A stretch of DNA of 64,000 nt from Nelumbo lutea (Eukaryota; Streptophyta; Magnoliopsida; Proteales; Nelumbonaceae). The DNA lies in the NCBI GenBank assembly GCA_022828595.1, contig JAKGHH010000003.1:102261583-102325582 (forward strand). Direction: 5' to 3'. Position 1 is the first letter of the stretch, and each line of letters begins with the position of its first letter. Under the pieces are notes generated by a model. It saw nothing but the letters and a program-made list of their open reading frames with translations. It did not search any database and was not told the origin of the DNA. Positions 57,713 through 64,000 of this stretch are shown here, piece after piece. Made by a program: the position numbers and the translations under genes.

Positions 57713-58876
57713 GACCATGTTTGGGAATGCTTAAAAATAAGTGCTTGTTTGGGTTGGGACTACACCATTAAGCACTTATTGGTGTTTGAGAAACAAACCC
57801 AAGATAAGTGCTTATTTAAAAAATAAAGGCTTATTTTTTAAGCCCAAATTTCTAGATTTTTTTTAGTGCCCATACAATAAGCACTTATTCAAAAATTTTC
57901 TCCCAAAACTGTCCCCAGTACATTTTTAGAATACCAATCATACCCTTTCAATATTGTAACTTTTATGAAAGTAAAATACTTTTACGAGAACACTTTTATA
58001 AAAGTACTTTTACAAAGCACTTTTATGAAGATACTTTTACACAAAAACACTTTTACGAAAGCACTTTAGTGAAAGTACTTTTATAGGAAAGCACTTTTAT
58101 AAAAGTACTACGAAAATACTTGGAGTTTTATTGTTCAGTCCACCCCTACAAATCTTAGCACCACCGTACAGGTGGGATGAATCCTACCCGTGGATCGATA
58201 CCAAATCCACAAGCAAGATGCAGTTTATAGAGGGGGACTACTAGTAGACTAGGAGGAGGTTGTAATTCATATTTCTGAGGTGGAGTGAAGTCTACTTATC
58301 CCAAAATACTTTCAAGAAGGTACACACAAAAAGTACTTTTACAAAAATACTTTTATAAGAGCACTTTTACAAATGTATTTTTATAACAATACTTTTAAGA
58401 GCACTTATCCCAAAATACTTTTAAGAAGGAACACACAAAAAGTACTTTTACAAAAATACTTTTATAAGAGCACTTTTACGAAAGTACTTTTATAACAATA
58501 CTTTTACAAAAGCATTTTTATGAAAGTATTTTTATAAAAGTACTTGTATGAAAGCACTTTTATATAAGTGCTTTTAAAAAAGCACTTATACAAAAGTTCT
58601 TTACGGAAACACTTTATGAAAGTACTTTTATAAAAGCACTTTTATCCATTCACTTTGGATTGGATATTTCAAAATTTTGAAAGAAAATGAAGGACAAAAG
58701 AGTCATAAGTGCTTATTGGAGAACACCCAATATAAAATAAGTGCTTATTTGTGAAAATAAGCCATTAAAAAAGCTGGGGCCAAATGCAAATAAGTGATTA
58801 TTTCGAATAAGCATTTGTTTTGAAGCACTTATTCAATAAGCATTTATTTTTAGCATAAGAACTCCCAAACATGGCC
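57713..58876. mobile_element. Harbinger/Tourist-like MITE with internal minisatellite, 1.16 kb
   Basis: The ends GACCATGTTTGGGA and TCCCAAACATGGCC are inverted repeats flanked by TTA (57710-57712 and 58877-58879), as in PIF/Harbinger-type MITEs. Inverted similarity extends inward through AAAATAAGTGCTT. The middle (about 57955-58650) consists of dozens of AAAGTACTTTTAYR and AAAGCACTTTTAYR words. A unique segment at about 58130-58300 interrupts the array. Confidence 0.8.
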
Positions 58877-58879
58877 TTA

Positions 58880-60308
58880 GTTACATATTATTGGCTGAAA
58901 GTTTAAACTATTTATGTTACAAAATACCCATACGAGTAGGACTCAGTTGTTGCCCATCATAGTGGCCATGATCTAGATTGTGTGGTCCTAATCCAACCAC
59001 CCAAGCAGATATTATTATGTGGGTGGTAGGACTTGAATACCTTCATAGAATAGCTTTAGAATTTGGGGGATTTGACAGATATAAATTTAAAATTTGAACA
59101 TACTCATTTATTTGAACATACTCATTTATTTGAAAATAATCAAGTTGTTAATTGAGAGAAAATAAAGGGAATTAAATCTCAAATCTTTAGGTAAGTTATT
59201 TAATAGAGGGAGTTTGCCTACAAGAATTAATATGTGAATGGACCCCTTTCCCCTGTGGCCCTGAGAAGTATTCTCTCTATTACCTAACCTCCCACTCATG
59301 AGAGTGCTTCCTATCAGCATAATTTTTTTTTTCTCTCTAGAAAAAGTATACTAGAGGGAATCATTGTGACTCAAGGGGATAGACTAAGTCCTTATAGTCA
59401 CCAAGTATCTATCTTGGTGGTAGAAGATATTACATTCAAGTGCAAATACCTATATAGATTTAGTCAAGGAGAGTGTGTGGATGTAGTTGTGCTTTATTAA
59501 TTCCAAAGACTTAAAGGCTAATACGAGAAGGAAATCGACTTATAGAAGTAAACAACAATGGTTATGGCAACTAGAGGTATAATTCTTATTTATTTATTTA
59601 TTGTTGTTTTATTTAGCCAAAACAATCACTATTCTTCAAGATCTAATCTAATCTGTTTTACCATTTTAATTTATTATTCCATGCTTTTATTTAGATTGTT
59701 CAAAACAAGTGGTTGTATGGCCGACTTTCAATTTATTGCATAGCAATTCCATTGACTTAGCATGCTATAACCCATATGAATGATCATTTAGTAAATCTCC
59801 CATATTATCCTGCATTACCACCATAATACATTAAGTGTGCTATAGCCATCCATTGAACAAAGCTTTTCACATTATTATGATTATTGATATATATCCCACG
59901 TACATATTTAAAGCACAATAGCATTATATCCTTCTATGCGACATTGCTTTACGTTTCTTTATTAAATCAACATTCAATTTCCACAAAAAAAAAAAAAAAA
60001 AAAAACTATGACATTATCTTCAAAGATACGGTTTTAGTTTAGAATATTTTACAAAAACCTAACCATTAGCACAATACCATGTTTTAAAACAAAATTCTAA
60101 AATACAATCACATTATTTAGTTCAAAATTTTCCCAAACAAATAAGTAACACCAATTCCAATTTCCAGGAGTAAAAATACATGCTAGTGTTTTAAAAACCT
60201 ACCCGGAGGTCGAACCTTTTTGCCCCCAAATCGCGAGTCATCGATTCGATCGGTTGGCTCAAACGATTCAGACTGTGCCACATCATTGAATGTATGTGAA
60301 TAAGTATA

Positions 60309-60342
<34 letters not shown>

Positions 60343-60799
60343 CATACATATATGTGTATAAATATATATTTTATCAAATGAATAAATATGTTTTAGATAT
60401 GTTATATGCATTATTTTATATTTAATTTCTTATAAAGATTATTAAAAATGTAATTTGAGGTCAAAAAATGTTTTTTTTTTCACGAAAATAGCGGGGCAAG
60501 GCACCTATTGGATGCATATGAAAAGTTACCCAAAATCAAAGAAAAAATCACCCCAATCAGACATTGTAGTGCAAAGTTATGGCATCAGAAAGTTTTACAT
60601 GCAATGTGTGTGCAACCCACAACCTGGTCTCCGGGTTGAACGGGTCAACGGTTTTTTATTGTCTGACAGGTCTTGACTAAACCAGACCCAAAATTCTAGT
60701 CGGGTGCCTTGCCTCCCTTCCTTTCCCCTTTCTAGTCCCACAACTTGAGCCAATTCCTCGGATTTTGGAGTATAGACCACCATCACACAACTAGTATTG
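58880..60799. other. AT-rich spacer, no gene seen
   Basis: It includes an A-run at 59984-60004, a (TG)n(TA)n microsatellite at about 60305-60365 and dispersed-repeat-like sequence at 60190-60690 (CCTACCCGGAGGTCG, GGTCTCCGGGTTGAACGGGTC). No coding frame is supported. Confidence 0.45.
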
Positions 60800-60960
60800 C
60801 ACTACGACAAAAATGACTCTTAGCAGCCGTTGTGACTGTCGCTAAAAGATGAACCAACTGTCCCTATAAGTGCCTTTTAGCGATAGTCAAATATGTCATT
60901 AGCGGCAATCACGATTGTCGCTATATATATATAACCTATTTTTTTAATTTATTTCTAATT
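60800..60960 (+). mobile_element. CACTA-type transposon end fragment
   Basis: CACTACGACAAAAATGACTCTTAGC at 60800 fits the CACTA superfamily terminal repeat, and the following TAGCGATAGTC / TAGCGGCAATC words resemble the sub-terminal repeats seen in plant CACTA elements. The opposite end was not found, so it is truncated or a solo end. Confidence 0.5.
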
Positions 60961-60979
60961 TTCTTAAAATAATATTGAA

Positions 60980-62316
60980 GAAGGGTGATTTGGCCCGACC
61001 TCGTAACAGGGGGACACGTGGACACGACCTGACTGATAGATAACAGCTCCACATGACCAGCCCGCAGCAGAACAACCTCGGGTACCCAACTACCCCGGGC
61101 TAAAGTGACCTCGAGACAAGGTCACCTCGAAACAAGATCACCTCGATACCAGATCGCAACAGGAATACCTCAATGCCAAGGCACTTCGACACTCAGTCCA
61201 GTTCAGGACTTAAAGGCATCATCTTGGGGATACCGACGTGCCACTATGAGGATCCCGAAAATCCCTCCAATGGTTCCCGGACTACACGGGATCACACCGC
61301 GTAACAGCTAGCGTTATCTCCCCCGACCGATTCGAGCAGACTCGATAAACCCTATCGGTAGGGGTGTTCACGGGTCGGGTTGGGTCGGTTTCTTGGGATT
61401 TTCCCAACCAACCCAACCTGGTCGGGTTCGCTAAGGTGGGAACCGAAACCGACCCACTGACAGGCCAAACCGACCTGGTCGGTTTGATTCGGGTTGGGTC
61501 GGTTTTGGTTTTGTTCCTGTACAAAGCCAAGTAAAATATGAATTAGTTGATAATTTGATATTCAAGAGTCCAAGATAAATCTAAATTTAATTCAGGTAAA
61601 GAATAAAATCAATAAATTCTTCATGTAAAAACAAGTGTCAATAATGGTCCTTCTAGAGTAAAAAACTAGGTAAATCTAGGTAGGTAAATCAATAAAATAA
61701 AAATTTAGAAACCTTCTAAATTCTAATCTAGGTAAAAAACTAAAAAAGGACACCTAATTGAATTCTAATTGTAATTGCCTAAATGGGCCTTCTAGAGTTC
61801 TAGTTCTAGTAGAAGTCTAAAAGTAGAAGACTAATAGGAATTAGGAAACTATTCAAACTAGGAAGTAGGAACTACCAAACTAGTAGAATACTAGTTCGGT
61901 TCGGGTCGGGTTGGTTTCGGTTTTCACGCAAGAAAACCGAAACCGACCCATGATTTTGGTTTATGTATGTGCCCAACCCGAAACCGACCGGTACAGATGA
62001 AAACCCGGCTGACTCGGGTTGGTCGGTTTGGTCGGGTTGGGCATTCTTATGAACAGCCCTACCTATCAATTATCTCCCATTATCGCGGAAACGAATCTCA
62101 TCATGGCGAGGATCCCGAAACCGCTCCGCGAAACCTGCGAGGACTCCATTATATAAAGGCTCCACCCCCCGGGGGTGCAATGTATGCGTGATTTTCCTGC
62201 CCTCAAGCTCTCTACTTTCAAAAGCAATTTTAGCTCGCTACTAGCCTACTGACTTAAGCATCGAAGTGACCTCACTGGGCTAGCATCCCCGGGTTCTTTG
62301 ATATCCTTGTAGGTTC
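60980..62316 (+). repeat. Tat-type gypsy LTR, interrupted by a MITE
   Basis: Repeated GACCTCGAGACAAGGTCACCTCG words, a TATA box (ATTATATAAAGG at about 62150) and the sequence GACTTAAGCATCGAAGTG...CTTGTAGGTTCA followed by GTCCGCCATCTGTCTGG resemble LTR ends of plant Tat-lineage gypsy elements. Boundaries are approximate. The hAT-like MITE at 61359-62061 splits it. Confidence 0.6.
61359..62061. mobile_element. hAT-like MITE, 703 bp, inside the gypsy LTR
   Basis: The ends are TAGGGGTGTTCA and TGAACAGCCCTA, flanked by CCTATCGG (61351-61358) and CCTATCAA (62062-62069), an 8-bp duplication with two changes. Its termini and CCGACCCAACC-rich sub-ends match the MITE at 56403-56873, so they belong to one family. 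Confidence 0.8.
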
Positions 62317-62370
62317 AGTCCGCCATCTGTCTGGAAGCCATATCACCTCCAGCAGGGAGCAGCTAGACCC

Positions 62371-62466
62371 AGTCGCCTCTTCGGCATGGGCATACAAGTC
62401 CCAGTCGCCTCATCGGCATGGGTAGACAAGTCCTAATCGCCTCTTCGGCATAAACAACTCATCTCG
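62371..62466 (+). repeat. 32-bp tandem repeat, 3 units
   Basis: AGTCGCCTCTTCGGCATGGG-like units begin at 62371, 62403 and 62435, just downstream of the LTR. Confidence 0.85.
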
Positions 62467-62842
62467 TGCCTAAGGTATAGACAGCTTGGGTATAAACCCT
62501 ACGATGTCTAGCCCACCTCGCCATATAATAAAAAAGTCGAACCCTAGTAAAGGGACAACTAACATCACCAAGTAGCCCGCATGCAGACAAGTCGGGTAGA
62601 TACCCTACAATGTCCACGCACCTCAGGTACATCGTGCGAAGTTACCCCTATTTGTAGTCCAGCTCGGTAGCTTGACAGTTCGGGGTAACCTATACTTATT
62701 TGGTTAGTTTTCCAATTAGAGAATTATTTGCACTTGGCAAAAAAGTGTATTTCATTAATGTGAGGAGGTCGTTACTAAAAAAAAAATAGAATTCTCTACT
62801 ATAAGCCGAGCTCACAGGCCTGGTATATACAACATTGAAGAT

Positions 62843-64000
62843 TTAATGCTCTTTGCCCTTGCTCGAGGCCTCAGTAGGAGGATCAACCCTTTCATCAGCA
62901 CCGGCCTCTCCGATGTCAAGCAGCTCATCGTTAGTCTCTGCCTTAAAGTCCAGGTCTTCGGTGGCTTCGATGGCCATTTCATCTGTAACCCTCGAGGTGG
63001 TGATACCGCTTAGATCAAGCTACGGAAACTCGTGCCTAGTCAGCCACCAACTGAGCTTGAAGCCCATGCGGTAACCCTCCATCCCGACCTCGATTAGCTC
63101 TCCCTGGAACTCCTCTGAGCTCTTGTACTCTTCAACGACCTTTGCTTTCGACTCTTCCACCGCCTGAAGGAGTACCTCGGTTCGTTCCTTGACATGGGCC
63201 TCGAGGTTCTCGACCTCCCACCTCAACACCGCTTTCTCGGACATCAGCACTGAAATGAGCTCCTTCTGAGCCTGTGCGTCGTTCTTCAACTAGTTGATCT
63301 CACTACGGGCCAAACTCAGCTCGACGTGAGCTTCGCAAGATGAGGACTCAGCTGCAAGAGCCGCTTCAAATGTACGTCAGAGCGTGCACCGTGGAATTCA
63401 CTTGTCAAGAGAACAATAGTTAGTACCAGAAAAGTCTTAAATACAAAATTGAAGAAGTCAAGACGGAACTTACTTACCACCATGCAGTGAGTAGCCGCTC
63501 GAGCTCTGAGCTGAGCGACCAATAGCTCAGCCCAGCTAGCGACCTCTTTGGCATACACCACACTTTTGCTCTTGAGTTGCGTAGTGGAGGGCTGTTCGGA
63601 CTTAGGCACAGTAGCCTGTGGTGACTCGACGCGAGCTCTTTTGGTAGCTCGCTTCTTCTTCTCATTCATCCGGCTAAGCAGTTGATCTGCAACGAGCTTC
63701 ATTGGAGTTGCAGCGAAAGCAGAACGCCAGCAACATTATCAGAAATAAAGAAAAAACTCAAACAAAAATGACCTACCAGAACTCAGGCCAGCCTGCACAA
63801 GCTTGTCTTCAACCACGTAGTCCGCGAAGTTGAGCCCGACCTCCGCCCAAGATTGGAGCACTTCCCTTGTTTTCAGGTCCAGACAGACGGGGGTCCTGAA
63901 TGGCCACCCTCCAATGGGTTGGGAAGGGCCATCCCTCAGTGTTTCAAACCACGAAGTAACCCCTCTTCCAGGACGAAACCCTATTTGGGAGCTCGTGCAA
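62843..64000 (-). pseudogene. Decayed coiled-coil gene next to the Tat-type LTR, runs off the right edge
   Basis: On the minus strand several exon-like blocks can be read: about 63775-64000 (DLKTREVLQSWAEVGLNFADYVVEDKLVQAGL), about 63475-63700 (KLVADQLLSRMNEKKKRATKR...KEVASWAELLVAQLRARA) and 62843-63370 (coiled coil LKNDAQAQKELISVLMSEKA, then VENLEAHVKERTEVL and an acidic tail ending SSKGKEH). In-frame TAG codons at 63290-63292 and 63020-63022 both fit Gln codons changed by one C to T. Such opposite-strand coiled-coil frames accompany plant Tat-lineage gypsy elements, so I take it as element-associated. Exact exon ends are uncertain. Confidence 0.5.

Overview
The window is nuclear DNA of a flowering plant, probably a dicot. 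It has spliced genes of plant families (SCYL2-like, PTF2-like, F-box/DUF295, LSD1-like), no operons, long AT-rich spacers, and copia, gypsy, LINE, hAT, Harbinger and CACTA sequences that nest in one another. Only one gene looks whole: a TFIIB-related PTF2-like gene on the minus strand at 45834-47411. Most other genic sequence is broken or partial.

Layout. 1-4724: spacer with a possible exon at the left edge and small foldbacks. 4725-10697: a decayed minus-strand Ty1/copia element with both LTRs and a 5-bp target duplication, inserted at the start codon of an F-box/DUF295 gene whose remains run to 11901. 11966-15829: two 1.4-kb direct repeats (LTR-like) full of minisatellites (16, 49 and 53 bp), separated by 1.1 kb that holds a 90-bp array. 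15850-17350: about eight units of a 175-200 bp satellite-like repeat. 17618-18047: a broken gene for a dsRBD-like plus coiled-coil protein.

19238-44563: the 3' exons of a SCYL2-like gene, a chromodomain gypsy element in its intron, a gypsy/copia nest and a LINE cluster. A stretch of about 12.4 kb is present twice here (19599-32061 and 32162-44563), and the two copies meet exactly at a run of 100 N. I read this as two overlapping contigs or haplotypes left unmerged, not as a biological tandem duplication. Small insertions and deletions become frequent towards the gap on both sides.

44743-54293: a LINE copy, the PTF2-like gene, another LINE piece fused to a frameshifted LSD1-like fragment, and a 5.15-kb inverted repeat (foldback) with arms of about 2.1 kb around a 189-bp loop. 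54294-64000: spacer with two hAT-like MITEs sharing termini, a Harbinger-like MITE, a CACTA end, and a Tat-type gypsy LTR followed by a decayed opposite-strand coiled-coil gene that runs off the right edge.

The genes do not form a pathway. What ties the window together is layered transposon insertion and decay, with many stops that fit C:G to T:A change. I found no convincing new biological system; the large foldback, the LINE insertion hotspot and the dsRBD/coiled-coil pseudogene are the best leads.
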